A stretch of 64,000 bases of DNA from Liolophura sinensis (GCF_032854445.1 NC_088295.1:24851385-24915384); one strand, 5' to 3'. Counted from the stretch's first letter, positions 37,271-50,563 are shown. Numbers and translations: made by a program. Notes: generated by a model not told the origin, from the sequence alone.

Positions 37271-37647
37271 TCATGAAGCATAGAACCAAAGATTCTGCAC
37301 GCTCGGCCCATATTTACTCCCAAGAGAATTATACTTATTGTAATACTTAACAAACTTCCAGTGAAGGCGATTGATGGAATAACATTGACACACTAGTTTT
37401 TTTAGTAATGACTTGTGACGTTGATTGAAATCGTCACACAACACGCAGCATCTAACAAATGTTACAAGGAAAGATGTGTACACACCATTTGTAGGACCCT
37501 TCGGTATACTGCCATCCAAGTAAGGATATTTTACAATGTCAAAATTGAGACTATCCTTCCTGTCGTAAAGTCTCCGAAAGAGGAAACCGTTTTGGTCTTT
37601 GTACAAATGTAGGTCCAGATAGTTTCGCGTGGGACCATGTGGACGAG
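37271..37647 (-). pseudogene. Retrotransposon fragment, region downstream of reverse transcriptase
   Basis: About 125 codons are open between stops on the minus strand. The translation carries a chain of landmarks seen in many invertebrate reverse-transcriptase proteins C-terminal to the catalytic palm: NYLDLHLYKDQNG, LYDRKDSLNFDIVKYPYLDG, SIPKGPTNGVY, and a basic segment RHKSLLKKLVCQ followed by HWKFVKYYNKY. In related elements these correspond to the YLDL, LYDKRDDF, FPIVNFP, IP..P.YGVY and KL..QG motifs. Several positions deviate (for example KYPYL, YTSFLVTFVR), and the catalytic domain is not found nearby, so this is a decayed remnant. The element clade is not certain. It lies on the same strand as, and probably within an intron of, the GPCR gene. 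Confidence 0.8.
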
Positions 37648-40600
37648 TGATGATTATAGCTCAGCTCATTTCTTATTAAAGTAAGCACATTTCTCATTAA
37701 AGTAAGTTAGGCACGCACAGACCGTTACAAGAAACACATTACTTACATACTTGAAGTATAAGTCGGTTCCCGAAAGCAAGCTTACGGAAGTACTTTGTAG
37801 TATACATACCCAAAGCTCAACACTAATGTTTTGTGTTACGCCGAGATTGGTATTAACATTTAAGCCTGTTTTAACTTTTAATACACATTTCAACAACCGG
37901 TCCCAGAATTTTATCTTGACCTTTGGGACTGTGTCTGTCATTTATGTTATGAGTTGTGAATACAAGGATTGTGTTGCACTTAATTTATGACTTTGACTTT
38001 TGAAAGTCTTTGAAATGAAAGATGACAAGATCCAAAAACACAATTACACAATGCGCAAACTGCTAAAAAGAAACACAGGATAAAAACTCCATAGAACTAT
38101 GTTTTTTCTAGATTGTAACTGGTAAAGGAAAGATGAATATGACTGACGCCGAGAAAAACATCCAGTAGTGGGATCGTGATGAAGTTAAATATGACATATT
38201 TTTCTGACAGGTGATCAATAAAAAAAGTCCCATTTGACTAGGACCGCTAGGAGCAAGTTAATAGGGCCAAAGTGCTAATAACAATGAACTGTTTTCTCAA
38301 AGCAAGTGCTTTTCCTTGTAAAAAGATCAACAAAAGACCGATAATAGGAGCATTTAAGAAACCTTTGTAGCCTGACTTCCCAGAATACGGTTCATAGCTC
38401 TAGGCTGTGTCGTAGGCATGCACTGAACGGAAGACCTGTGGTCTGTCCTTTCGATAATAAAAACGAACATCAGTGAAAATTAGTGATCAACATATTGCAA
38501 AAAAAAACCCACATCTAACAGTGCCCTGTCCGGAAATCTTGGTTCAGAGAGACGTAAGCCGGAATCGTTGAGTGCCATACGTATCGCTGTTTATAGTTCA
38601 GTAGCAATACCAAGAATTTGCACATCTGCGCTGACCGATTTTATAAAGATGCACTCTTTGCGGTGAGAGCAATAAATCATTAGCGAGACATTGATTCCAA
38701 AATTGGATTTCTATTTTACAGCTCTGGGAAGTACTTGTTCATTTCACTAGGTTTAATTGGCCCCGTTAAATGACCGCTACCGCGCAGAAAATTTCAGGCT
38801 GAACTGATGTACTAGGCATCTAATACCGACGTCTATTATCAGGACGAGAGGCCTGTATCCGATTATAACCAACTCAGTATTCTATCTGAAAGGTAATTTT
38901 CTGAACGTCTCTCTAAATTTCCGTGTCCCCGGGCATTTTTAGAGTGGCTTGTTCACTCTGCCTTCGTATCACCCTCTCGCGCAGAATTTGCAGTGATAAG
39001 TTACCCCGTTTCTTGAGAAACCGACGAATAAGACTTCTTATCTTAAGTGTTTCCACTGTATGCACAAACCACTTTTTGAACGCCTGTTATAACGCGTCAT
39101 TGAAATTCAGTATGTAAATATTGTCATGTTAAGCGTAAAATATATTCTTTTTACCATTCCTGTATCTACAATAAATGTAGACAGCTACTATTTTTCTTAT
39201 TTTAAAACCATGTTAATCACAGCCAGTTATATGTCATTCGATGTTTTAAGAAATCCCGTTATTGGCAGACTGATTCCCACCATCTACACAGGTACAGAAG
39301 AATCCACATTGTCCTTGGACGTTGACCTCTGTTGCTATATGCAGATGATGACCTGGGCTGTTGGGTGGCTAATCGTTAAATTAGACGGAACAAACGCTAT
39401 CAGACTATTTTACTCCGCAGACTAGAACCACGGTTGCTGTAGGATAACCTCGATCGAAGGTGTCTAGAATAAAACTTGTTAAATTGGGACGTAGCCGTCT
39501 ACATGTGAAGCGAACCATTTTCCCATTTATGTGGACACAGGTTCTATAATCTAGAAGGCTGATATATTTTTCTGAGAGTTAAAAAATTCTGTCTGAACAA
39601 GACACGTGCTTCAAAGTGTTGTACCGTGTGCAATATTCGTGGTTTCAGACACACGTTTTAGCAAGCAATGCTTGAGTGATATGCTATAAGCTATGGAACC
39701 TTACACAAAGATATAATCGAAGTGGGAATCAGGTTCACCTACCATCAACGTGATGAAGGATAAACGTTTGGTACAGAATTCACCTGTGTAAGTGTATTAT
39801 ACTGAGGGAAACCAAATATGAACCCCCTATCAGTGCTGTCTGTATAAGCCATCCAAACTCTTGATTGGTGCCGCTGGCATGTGCTAGAAAAGTGAGGAGA
39901 GCAACTACGTCGTGAAATCCTGTTCGTCTGCTTAGCTGAATGTAGCCTAAGGTGATTAAAGAAAGATTTTGTTGTCTGGAATCGGTTTCGAAAAATACTT
40001 TTAGTAGATGACGACAAGAAGGAGCTTCCAGAGTGAAATCTTGAACAAACGTCCTCGTTTATTTGAATGACTTCAAGACACCGTTAAGGTAGATAGAACA
40101 AGAGATTTTCTCAGTGACGTTTACCCATGGGTGTGATAGGCTTGCGTAGCTATAGTGTTTAAGCCATTGGCATATTGTCGAACTGATGAAACCTCTAAAC
40201 GTGATGAAAAGATACTCTGATGACAAGTCTTTCAACAATTACCAGCCTACATGTAGATTTGCCCACGGGACATACACTGGGACTGTTATGAGCATGACAC
40301 AGTTTTTTAAGATCATGGTTGTCAATGTTCGTCAGTGTTATTAGGTCGTGGTATGCCTTGCTGATTAGCATGAGCATAAAATAGTCAAATTATACAATCG
40401 GTCGTATAGCATTTTTAGTTGATGGAATAATTAATGCACGTTGCTCTTGGTTGAACTAACACAAAGTAATTCCAGTAAACACTGTTTAAATCATGAAGTC
40501 AATGTAGTAATTTTCATCGCTTTCACCGATGGACATGTAAATGTGGCTTAAAATAGCTCTCATTAACCTTTAAACGTGGAAAATCGCAAAACCACGTATT

Positions 40601-41468
40601 TTTCGATAATAGTGCCCACCCAACTACTGAGAAAAAAAAACATGTTTTTTGATAGCGTGACACCTAATTTATCAATGCATTAATGATCTGACCGACCTGA
40701 TGGCGATTCAGATTGTTACATAAATCAAATAACACTCTGCTAAATTCACCTCTAACAAAGATAAATGTGCAAGAACATTTTCTACACAGAACATCGTGTT
40801 GTGCTGGTTTCAAAGCGATAAATATCTCAGTTGTGAACTGCTTTCCCTTGAACGGATTCCTGTGCTTGGCATGAAAAAATGGCATGAATGAGACAATGAT
40901 TAGATTTATAGCCAACCTGTGAGATAAGAATGTTATGATCCATTCGTTTTGCAGAAATGTGCTAAACAAAAAACAACGGGTTGAACTCAACTGTGTTAAG
41001 TACTATTTTAAACCTGTTTCATAATTATCACTTCATGAAGAATTCTCCCTCTCTGTGTTACCACGTTAATCAAATCCTCACTGACAATGACAGGCAATCA
41101 TCAAGTGATCGATCATATGTCTATCAACAATAACCGAATTAATTACCCAACTCGGACGATTTCCATTCAGATGATGTTTTTAACAAATGAACAAAGTGCC
41201 TAACTTCTTTTAGTTAGGACAAAAGAAATGTTTATGTCGTGCATAATGGAAAATTTAGGTACAAGGAAAATGATTCTGTCCATACGGAGTGTTTTCTTTG
41301 TCGAAGTAAGAATGCCATGCAACAAAATATTTTTCGTGTCCTGTAGAAGGTATAAGAGAATTATGTAAACGAGAAAGACAATAGTTTTATGCCGGTTATG
41401 TCAAAAACTTTAAAACATTGTTACCTAAAACTTCTTACAAAGGTGCAATGCCTGCTCTACATTATCGT
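37648..41468. other. No gene seen; possibly GPCR intron
   Basis: Short open frames (38923-39425 plus, 39745-40017 minus, 40664-40990 minus) show no domain. If the GPCR's first exon lies upstream, part of this stretch is intron. The exon could not be located from sequence alone. Confidence 0.5.
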
Positions 41469-41745
41469 GGGCCGGGTCACACCTAAGATCATAAAAGAGC
41501 AAGTTGTAATTTCCTGGCTTGGCTTTCAGCTTTATAGTTGATCGGTATGAGTATAAAGGCTCGGGCGGGGCTGCTTACTTGCCTTCGGTAAGTCGTCTCA
41601 GTGAAGTAACACTAGATAAAAGTGCCGTGGAAATCCGTCCTGTAACAAGGAGGCACATTACATACACTCTAAGGACTCCTTCGTCATCATGTGACTGAAA
41701 AATTGTTTAGTACGACGTTAAACCCCAAACACTCACTCACTCACT
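41469..41745 (+). mobile_element. 5'-truncated tRNA-derived SINE (ACTC-tail family)
   Basis: The copy starts within the head at the B-box side (GCCGGGTCACACCTAAG). It continues through TTGCCTTCGGTAAGTCGTCT, a middle segment (GTAACAAGGAGGCAC, then GGACTCCTTCGTCATCATG), then AGTACGACGTTAAACCCCAA and a short ACTC tail. It contains about 85 bases of middle sequence (after GTCTCAGT) that the otherwise more complete copy at 46871 lacks. The A box and anticodon arm are missing. Confidence 0.88.
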
Positions 41746-42446
41746 TATCACACTTGAGGAGCATAACATTATGTCAGGTCAAAATGTCAAAATTAAGACA
41801 AATCTAATTTGACAATATTAAGACAAATTAACGTTCATGTTAAAAGTATAAAAGCGAATATTGTGAACATAAGCATTTAGGTTTGTAGTGAGTAGGATGT
41901 TGACCTGCATGTGAACTATTGTCTTTCAAATCTAGCCTATAGCGCATATCCAAAACAATGACAAGTATTTATTCTTCAAGATGTAAGGAATATTTTAATA
42001 TATAACATTCCTCTTTTGACAGAGAAATCAGGCAATTATCAGCTGCTTATTAAGGAAATGTAAACCGGGTGTGCGGCATAATCCAACAATCAGTGGAGGT
42101 CCAGCGGCTGCCAAGGCCCCAGAAGCTCTGGAATCTTGCGTAAGAGGGGAAATATAGGTATGTCTGCATCCACAATGTGGTCATGACGTTATTTTGGCAC
42201 AATAAACATAATCAATGTACTTTCTTTTCATGCAATATCCACGGCACATTGACTTAAATTAAACAATGTTTATTACACATGCATTTGTAATAACCGCATC
42301 TAAAATCAAATGCTCAAAATAAGTGGAAAATTTATGAGGATTTGGAAACCGCAAACGGGATGTCAAGATACAAGTAGCGTTTATTGGAAATTACTCTAAA
42401 TTTTCGGTGAAAAATTCTACTAGAATCCGAATATCTTAATTTTGCA

Positions 42447-42449
<3 letters not shown>
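41746..42449. other. No gene seen
   Basis: AT-rich flank between the SINE and the TA microsatellite. No open frame or repeat was recognised. Confidence 0.5.

Positions 42450-42524
<75 letters not shown>
42450..42524. repeat. (TA)n microsatellite, about 37 units
   Basis: An uninterrupted alternation of T and A over 75 bases. The minus-strand open frames here (42332-42541, 42420-42614) read as IYIYIY and are artefacts of the repeat. Long TA runs are self-complementary and can extrude cruciforms; the length is likely polymorphic and error-prone in sequencing. Confidence 0.98.
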
Positions 42525-42527
<3 letters not shown>

Positions 42528-44732
42528 TATGGTACAATCAATAAATCGGAAAAGGAAAATCCATCCAGCTTTATGGTACAATTGTGTATTCACTTGATAA
42601 TTGTTTACTGCCATACTTGAGAATTTGCCTGTTATATAATGGCGGTCAGTTTTATAGGTTGACTGGTGCCAGGGCTAAATGATGTACGTATAAGCACATT
42701 ATATTGATCTTTAAGGAACGTTAATTTAACACTGCTCAAACAGCCTCACAAGCATCGTCGATCCCTCACCCGCATTACGACACAAGGAAAACTCAATATT
42801 TTAAATGTTCTTTGCGCAAGAAAACATGCAGGCGGAAAACATGTCATGAATTAGGGCATTGAATTAAATTACATTGTACAACAGTGAAGCAAAAATTGAA
42901 TATTCTCTGTGAGGTTTGTTACAAAAATATGTTGCGTTGAAAAGTGGGGGCGCCAAAACATATTTTGACTCCCTTATCTCCCACAGACACTTTCAAAAGT
43001 ACTGGGGTACCGGCCTCTCGGCTCGCCCGCACACCGCACCCCACTTTCAACACCACTGTTTGTAGACTTCTATGTTTCTGATACCACAGCGCGAAGATCA
43101 AACGACGTACAGAATGAAAAAGATTCATAACTTCTGAGGACTAATCAGTTATTGTGTTTTGTATATAAAATGTTTGCTAAACAATGATATGAATTGTACT
43201 GTCCTTTAAACGTCCTCTGATGAAGAAGTGATAACTTATAAGCAATTCAAAATATGCCTAATTTTTTAAGTGCAGTAAATACTGAAAACAAAGAGTCCAA
43301 TTCAGCTTAAGTTGAGGTTGTGTTTACAGTTATCACCTTCTAGATATATGCAGTAAATGGATGCCACTTTATCGATAAAATTCGAGGGTTTTCACATCGT
43401 AATTTAAAACAGAAAATGCATGTGAATGATTTACAATTTACGATACAGTTCAGGTTTGGAATATACAGTACAATATGCTGGTATCGTCGTCCCATACAGT
43501 TCAGGTTTTGAATATAGGTCCGTGACAAGGTCCGTGAACCGGGTTAATTATCAACACTGTGTTGGTCAAGTTGGTCTACAAATATCTGGCTTGCCTCATG
43601 TACCAGTCTAATGATGTCTGAAACTATTCCTTGACAGGTATGCGGCGTAAATAGCACGGCCTAGACACTCCCTGGCATCCATGTGCATTGAACTCCCCTA
43701 ACAGTTAATTTATTTTCCATGTTTCTTTCACGCCTCACGAACCCACATGTGCAACGCTTTCAAAAAGAGAATGCTATAAAATTGCAACCACTAAGGATAA
43801 CGGGAGCGCCAAATTTGTAATGAAAAAGGTAGTGAATGAGAGCTTTATAAAATCAAACAGCATCCATTAGTGTAGCTCTGTTCGGTGAAAGCATCCAACC
43901 ATACGCGAATGGATGCTTTCTTCTCAGTGATTACTTTATGCGCACTAAAATGTTCAGAATTTGTCAAGAATGAAGCAGAGTAAAACCGAACAGAAATTCA
44001 TGCAAATAGTCAGTGATGGCCTTGCAGCTTAGTCACATACTGCAACATGTCGGCTGTGAACAAATTTATCAGCTAGGTTGTTTCTCCAGCTGTGCAGCAG
44101 TACTATGCCGATCACGCATAGCGAGACTTCACGCGTCTTCTGTATGAGTTTCCCATTCCCACACACCTGTTTGCCAGTAATGAGCTTACACCGAATTCTC
44201 AATTACCTTCCATCAATCAACATCCTGGGGCCAAGAATACATGATCTGTTCTGAACCTCTTCTATAAATACTGGGATCAAAATAACTGAAGTCTAATCCT
44301 TCTGTCATTATAGGATACAGTAATCCTAAACGGAAGTTGCATTTATAAATCCAAGTCTGATATTTGGCTGCAATGAACTTTTCTATCTAGTTCGAGCTGC
44401 AATGATCCTCAGGTCAATCTGCGGTTCAAAGCATGCTCTAAACTGACACATATCATATACTGTGATATTGTATTCGACGTTTAAGTATATAAATAAACAT
44501 ATAACATAGTTTTGATGATTTTCAAAACTCTGTTACGTTCATCTTAAATGCTCGTTAGACTTAATCAACTGTACACAACAACAGAAATGCTAAAAGGCTA
44601 ACATCTGAAGACATTCTAGTCGAAGGAGCCGAAATGCATGCATCAGAGTTCACCCTAACGGATCAATCTGTTTACTCTATCAGTGTTGTTTTTAAACAAA
44701 TTAAAAAAAAATAAATAAAAAACACCAACACA
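42525..44732. other. No gene seen
   Basis: Contains a GC-richer patch at 42930-43090 with an open minus frame (42919-43128) that I do not recognise, and a hairpin at 43887-43920. Two copies of ACAGTTCAGGTTTGGAATAT-like phrase occur near 43445 and 43496. Confidence 0.5.
43887..43920. repeat. Perfect 11-bp inverted repeat (hairpin)
   Basis: GAAAGCATCCA at 43887-43897 and TGGATGCTTTC at 43910-43920 are exact reverse complements around a 12-base loop. Pairing does not continue outward. There is no adjacent gene to give it a role. Confidence 0.8.
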
Positions 44733-44735
44733 TTG

Positions 44736-44818
44736 ATAGCCGAGTGGTTTAACTTGCCCGCTATCTAATAAATACTGCTATGAAATTTGGTTCATTCGCC
44801 CAGTGAGAGCCCGCTAAT
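44736..44818 (+). mobile_element. Possible decayed tRNA-like SINE head
   Basis: GATAGCCGAGTGGTTTAA has a full match to the Pol III A-box pattern of leucine/serine-type tRNAs, and GGTTCATTCGCC about 45 bases later resembles a B box. The arms do not fold into an intact cloverleaf by eye, and no second copy is in the window. It could be a relic of a third SINE family, a tRNA pseudogene or chance. Confidence 0.3.
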
Positions 44819-46870
44819 CTGCTAAAACGAATAAGCTAAATGTACAAATAACTTCTGTAAACTTCAACATACGATGCTAAAAAAAACTGAAACTCACCTC
44901 TTGTACAATATTCACCATGAATTTCCTGTAAGAATAATGTCGATGTTTCATCACAGAATGTGTCCAAACGAAGATGATCAAAATTTCTTCACACCAGGCA
45001 GATCTACCCGCGCTGTAACTTGTACCCATAAATCCGGCTTCCTTGCTGTTGGTATAACGATACTTTAAGCTTTGGAAGCGAGGAGTGTAGTTAGCAGCTT
45101 CCCCCTTATCGTCTTCATTAACACCCACTCCTATGTCCAGAACAAATCGGCTAAATACCTGGGAGGTGAGAGAGGATGCTACATGCCGCCGGTCACCCAG
45201 AACCCATCGATATTGGTATTATGAAGATCTAGCGCTACCACTGGCGAGCGAGCAAGCCTCGTCTAAGCCTGTCGCGAGCATGCTCCGGTTTATACCGTGG
45301 GTTAACAAACTATATAGTTGGAGTCTCATTCAATTGCCTGAGAAACGGCTTAGGACGACTCCCAATAACACCAGTTATCTAGCTTCATCTGGCGCCTACT
45401 AACAATCCAACCGGCATCGCCTGTTCTCCAAGTGAAGACAGTCTGTTCATTGCAACCAGTTGTTTGTTGAAATCTGTGTCATTTGTAAGAGTCTTCTCAA
45501 GTTCTACGAATCTCAAAATGTTTAGCGAACGGCTGTAATAACATGAAGCACAACATCTTGTTGAAAGATTTGTTATACAGGGAGAGCTCTGACAGAAAAA
45601 AAGGGAAAATACCACTTGTTAGACGTAAGACAACTGTTTCCCGGAGAGGATCAAACGAATGTGCACGGAGCACACCAGCGGAAGGTTGGACCTTCCTTTA
45701 AGCTACTAATGTTACTACACAATCGTCTTCACATACTGGGTGAGTGACGAAACACAATTCATCCTTAGGCGCAGACCAAAGGCTGTAGATTACAACCACT
45801 CTGTGTATGAACAGCAATGGAAGATATAACAAGATCTCGCTTTGGTTATTTTTGACGCTATCAAATCCTATTGATTTTAATTCACTCACAGTCACTCATA
45901 TATATTACCAATAGTTGTTAATATACGGTAGATGTATACACAACACTGGAAGTACTCATGGGAACTGGAGAGATACAGTTTGAGTCATACTAAAATTTGT
46001 CATTAATATCGATACAGAATAATGGTGTACATCGGAGCAAATTGATATCTGGTAGAGATTAACTGCAGATAATTATAGCGGTGAGCCATGTACTTTCCGT
46101 TTCTTTGCAATTTTCATTTCGTCATGGTGATATCTCGTAGTAATTATAGTCCAGATAACGGAAACATATGCCAGTTAAAAATACACAGATGTCAATACAA
46201 AACGGTTCAGAGAAGCGAAGCCTGCTGACGGCTTCACGAAATATGCCCAAGGCTTTACTAACGGTCGACACTTAATTAGAAAATATGCTGTCTTTGAATA
46301 ATTAAATTTCCCAATGAAAGCCGAGGTGAAAGTTCGACTAACGTCCAGAATGTTAAAAAAATAACAAGGCAGCAGGAAGCTAATTATCTCTGTTATTATC
46401 ACTGAATATCACCCAGGGTATTAAACTTATATTATCTTGCAATGCACTTTGGCTAAGAGCACATTCAGGAGAAAATTGAATTTCGGTATTACTTGGCATA
46501 ATGCTTGCAAGCCAATTATAACACGCCATATACGAAAGGTCTCTTTAGGCTGCGGATTATTATCTTCAAAGACGTACCATATATGTAGCTCTCGTTTAGC
46601 TGGGGCCAATATTAATCTTTACAATCTTACCCTTTTTTAGAATGTGTTGGCTAATTTTGCCTGATTTGGAAACAATCTGAAAGCGAACAATGTATGAAAT
46701 ATCGATTACTTGAAAACTAAGAAACAGAGTAACAGAAATCACCACATCCTTTGCATTCAGTCTCATACAGTATGCAAATGTCAAAGGAACATGTTCATGA
46801 ACAAAAATTGTGTTTCCATAAGCAAACGGTGTGAGTAAGAACACATAAAGATAAACAAACTCCATTATTT
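44819..46870. other. No confident gene
   Basis: Overlapping short open frames on both strands (44874-45128, 45133-45402, 45385-45615). The minus frame 45385-45615 contains RFVELEKTLTNDTDF, faintly like the region before protease/RT in BEL-type retroelements, but not enough to call it. The rest is unrecognised. Confidence 0.45.
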
Positions 46871-47122
46871 GAGACCGGCCCGAATAGCACAGTTGGTAGA
46901 GCGTCCGCTTCGGGAGCGGTCGATCCAGGATGAATCCTGGGTCGAGTCACACCTAAGAGTTTAAAAGAGGAAGCATGAAGGGGATAGTGCAACGACTGGT
47001 TGACCCGTATCAGTATAATGGCTTGGACGGGGCGCCTTGCTTGCCTTCGGTAAGTCGTCTCAGTTAAAAAATTGTAGAGTACGACGTTAAACCCCAAGCA
47101 CTCACTCACTCACTCACTCACT
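46871..47122 (+). mobile_element. SINE with proline-tRNA-like head and ACTC tail
   Basis: The head reads GGCCCGAATAGCACAGTTGG (A box TAGCACAGTTG). Its anticodon arm CCGC-TTCGGGA-GCGG would present a CGG (proline) anticodon, and the B box is GGGTCGAGTC. The body carries TTGCCTTCGGTAAGTCGTCT and AGTACGACGTTAAACCCCAA and ends in seven ACTC units. CATTATTT flanks both ends (46863-46870 and 47123-47130), a probable 8-bp target-site duplication. Compared with the copy at 41469 it lacks about 85 internal bases after GTCTCAGT. This family is abundant in gastropods, from memory of such sequences. Confidence 0.93.
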
Positions 47123-47130
47123 CATTATTT

Positions 47131-50100
47131 CAAATAAATTTGTGTTCCGATAAGATAAACATGTTCACTGTATTTGAGATTACCTTAGACTCAAGATAAA
47201 TGCCAATGTGGAAATTCGGAGAAAAAAGTAGTTTTCCACTTGTGCCTTAGGACGTTTCAAATTTATTGATTGATTGAACGATTGATTTATATGTCACTTA
47301 TATGTCGGTGGTCATGTTTACGCGCGGAGCAAGTGCCCGGTGTAAACTAACGACCTTTGCTAGGTACTTCGTTTCGGTTTCATTACACTGGAGGTCACAG
47401 GGCTATATTACACAATGTATATTAGGAGTGGACAATTTTATCAAAGGCAAATACATTTTCGCAGTATTGTGTCTCTTCAATGGCTATATTTCCAGTATGA
47501 GACAAATACGACAAACTGTGGATACCAACGTGTACGAGTATCATCATACAAATCAGTCCACCCACTTAAAGACGGCTTCGTCAAATGTAAGTGATTGCGG
47601 GTCGACCTCGTTCTTCTTACTATTCTATGGGCACTGTGATTTATCGGCTGACAAGGTTTAAATTACGCCTTCAGAGCAGAGAAGCCAGGCGTATCCAGAG
47701 ATGCAGCAGGTATTCAAATGATTATTGCAAATGGCGGGATCGATTCTTCCCTTGTTACGGCCAAGCAAAACACACTAGCTTCTGTACTTGGCCTTGTACA
47801 GCTTTTTTCCCTTAACTGCCCACGGTCTACATACAACGCAGCTTGCGCATGACGATTGTAGTATCTTCTTTAACATACATACGCAGGTCGTTTTATAAGC
47901 GTGAATGGGATTCTCGCGAGAGTTGGTAAGCTTACAGTCTCCTATTATCAGCGTGCTGGTCGTACCAGTCAATCTGGCTAGTTCAAGAGCAATTAAGCAC
48001 TAGTTTATACCCAGCAATGTAGTTAATGTATAGGTATGAATTAGCCTTTGTGATACTCAGTACGAATGGATTCTGACATTATTGATTTATTATGACAAAT
48101 GGCAGGATACATGAACTGTGAAATGTACAAATTACCCTTAATACTAGCTTATTTATCAACCATACCAAGCAGAACTAATGTATTCTGAGCACGACTAAGC
48201 CCGTGCCCCACGGAGACACAGTATAAGGCCTGGGATGATTTGTGCCGCGGTGTAATATATGGAGAAATAACCCTCGGTATGTACGAAGCCCAGTGCCCAA
48301 ATTTGTCCCAGTAGTATATGTATAAGTGATAGCTTGGACACGTGCGAGGGCTATGGCTACATCCAAAAATTTGATCAGATCTTCTGTGCAGACAGACATA
48401 CATGTGCAGAAGCTGCGATGTAAGGCTTAACACTTTATCCTACATGTAAATGAACACGGCAATTTTGAATGCGCATAAGGTTAAATTCTTTTTAGAAGCT
48501 GATCTCTTTACATCAACCCAAACAAGCGATCCCTGCGTGGGAAATATCTACGACGAAGTAATAAAACATTTCGTTATGATAGTATACGGAAGCGAAATTT
48601 CCCTTAATACACACAGGTTTTGCCAACATACTGTTGCAACAAATTCAGGCACACCTTAAGGAACAGCAAAGAATAGCTTCACCGTGTAATGTTGTGTTGA
48701 TTAACCACAGAAAGTAATGGAATGTTAACAGTCAGAGGTCTAGGAAAGGTAGTTTTCGGAGACATATGCGTTAAAATCGATGAATGATTGATTTTATTTT
48801 CAAAGTGAATCACGAGAAGCTAACACATTGTGAGACTGAAACACAGATGACATCCTCTGGACTGACCAGTCATAAATGTGAATTTATTGCCGATAGTATT
48901 ACACCATTACACCAATACTTAATCAATAAAGGTATATCTAGAGCGCCAAGATGTCCTTACTAACCTGAAGAAATCAACTCCCTGTGCGTAAAGTCTATTG
49001 CTAACAATGGTAATTTCAAATGCTCGGAAGCTAACAAGACATCTGGTCTGACCGAACTTACTAAGATAAATTAACAGGAAGTTTACGAAGTGGTAAAGAC
49101 TCAATCATGTGGCCTGAGTTCGTGACCACTTAAGAGCAACAGCTCGGAAGACCAATTCCACCTGCGCCAACGTAACATTGTATCTTGACGTCGCCAGAGA
49201 ACTGGCATGCAGCAAAGACAAACGATAGTCTATACCATTAGAGACGTGAATGTTAGCGGTGTGTGTGATATCATTAGGCGAGGGTCGAGATCTTCTCCGC
49301 AATGCTTTATGGCAAAAACAAGCCATGCTCAGTGGCTTTGCGCCGTATAAATAAAACATAGCACTTTGTCAGCTGCACAGAGCATATGAAAGTTAAGTTT
49401 GGTTCCAGTATTTTGCAAACATCGTGCTCGACGGAGAAGAAGTAATGGGGAAGTAACAACATTAGCAATTTCATTTCTTCATTCAATCCTGCCATTGTTC
49501 GCTAAGTGGGCATATCAGGCAGCACTACAAACACTTTTATTCGTCTTTTAAGCTAATTTCGATGTTGCATACCTATTCGCCAGTAATTATTCTCCGCAGC
49601 ATTGATGTAACTACGTGCATATTTATTGTACACAACAGTACACAGTCTGTATGAAGGTGTATTAGTAATTTCATGATAAAGTAACGAGCAAAACAACTAA
49701 GCAGCATATATATAAATGCAAACGATCAACTGATGCTAACGTTAAAGCGTCAGTTGGTTTTGATTTAGCGAGACGTTTTTTAGACTTATTTGAACTGTTG
49801 TGCGTTCTTTACTAGGACCCTGGTGATCACAGAACACAAGTAGAAGACGATGGCCTGACGCCCTCATGAGGAAAACCTGCTCCCTCCTCCCCCACCAGAA
49901 CACAGATCACCTACCCCAAGTTTGTTGTCTCGTGTGTCCCTAGAGCCAGAGTTATTATTTTGTGCCTACTCTTCTGAAATATCAACACACTGTAATAACC
50001 GTCATCGCATAAAATGTGCTACCGTCATGTCGCCCTGAACCACAGCAGTATTCCAATTTCTGCACTACTGTAGTAAATTATAGCAGTACAAAATCTCAGT

Positions 50101-50552
50101 ATGATTTCTGATGCATCTTGGCAAACCAGCAAATGCTTGTATTTATCAGGAGGTCTAATTCATTCGTTGAGCAGGTAGGCCTCGCGTTTGGAGTCATTTC
50201 ATAACGAAAGTAACAACTTTATTGGTTGTCATTCTGTAAGACATAAGAAAACCAAAACATGAGCATGCCTACCGTGAATTAGGACGTACTTTTTCAGAAG
50301 AATGTTTCTTTTCATTCTTGTACGACAGCTTTAAATTTTACTACAAAGTATCCTTCGGAAAAATACTGTTAAAGGGCTATAACAATCAAGTGTGATTCGC
50401 ATCTTTCTTGTCATAAGAAATTTGAAGCACTTACTTATCTTCTCACACCTTCACGCCATGCTTTCACATGTCCTTGTTTTCCTTCTAGTCGATTAGTAAA
50501 ACTGGATCACAGTGAACAAAACACAGCTAATACAATGAGCGTTTAAGATTAT
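47131..50552. other. No gene seen
   Basis: Open frames such as 47302-47661 (plus, 119 codons) and 48149-48433 (minus) have no recognisable domain or exon signal. No repeat was recognised. Confidence 0.5.
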
Positions 50553-50563
50553 TCAAGACATAA

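Noticed and set aside
42332-42614. Two ORFs of repeated I-Y
   Set aside because: They are translations of the TA microsatellite.
45385-45615. Fragment RFVELEKTL that recalls a BEL-type retroelement
   Set aside because: Only one short stretch is similar, and no protease, RT or integrase motif lies next to it. It is not enough to call.
46871-46945. Possible functional proline tRNA gene
   Set aside because: The head is followed by the SINE body and ACTC tail with flanking duplications, and the acceptor stem does not close, so it is a SINE head.
47302-47661. 119-codon plus-strand ORF
   Set aside because: No recognisable domain, signal peptide or splice structure, and background-like composition.
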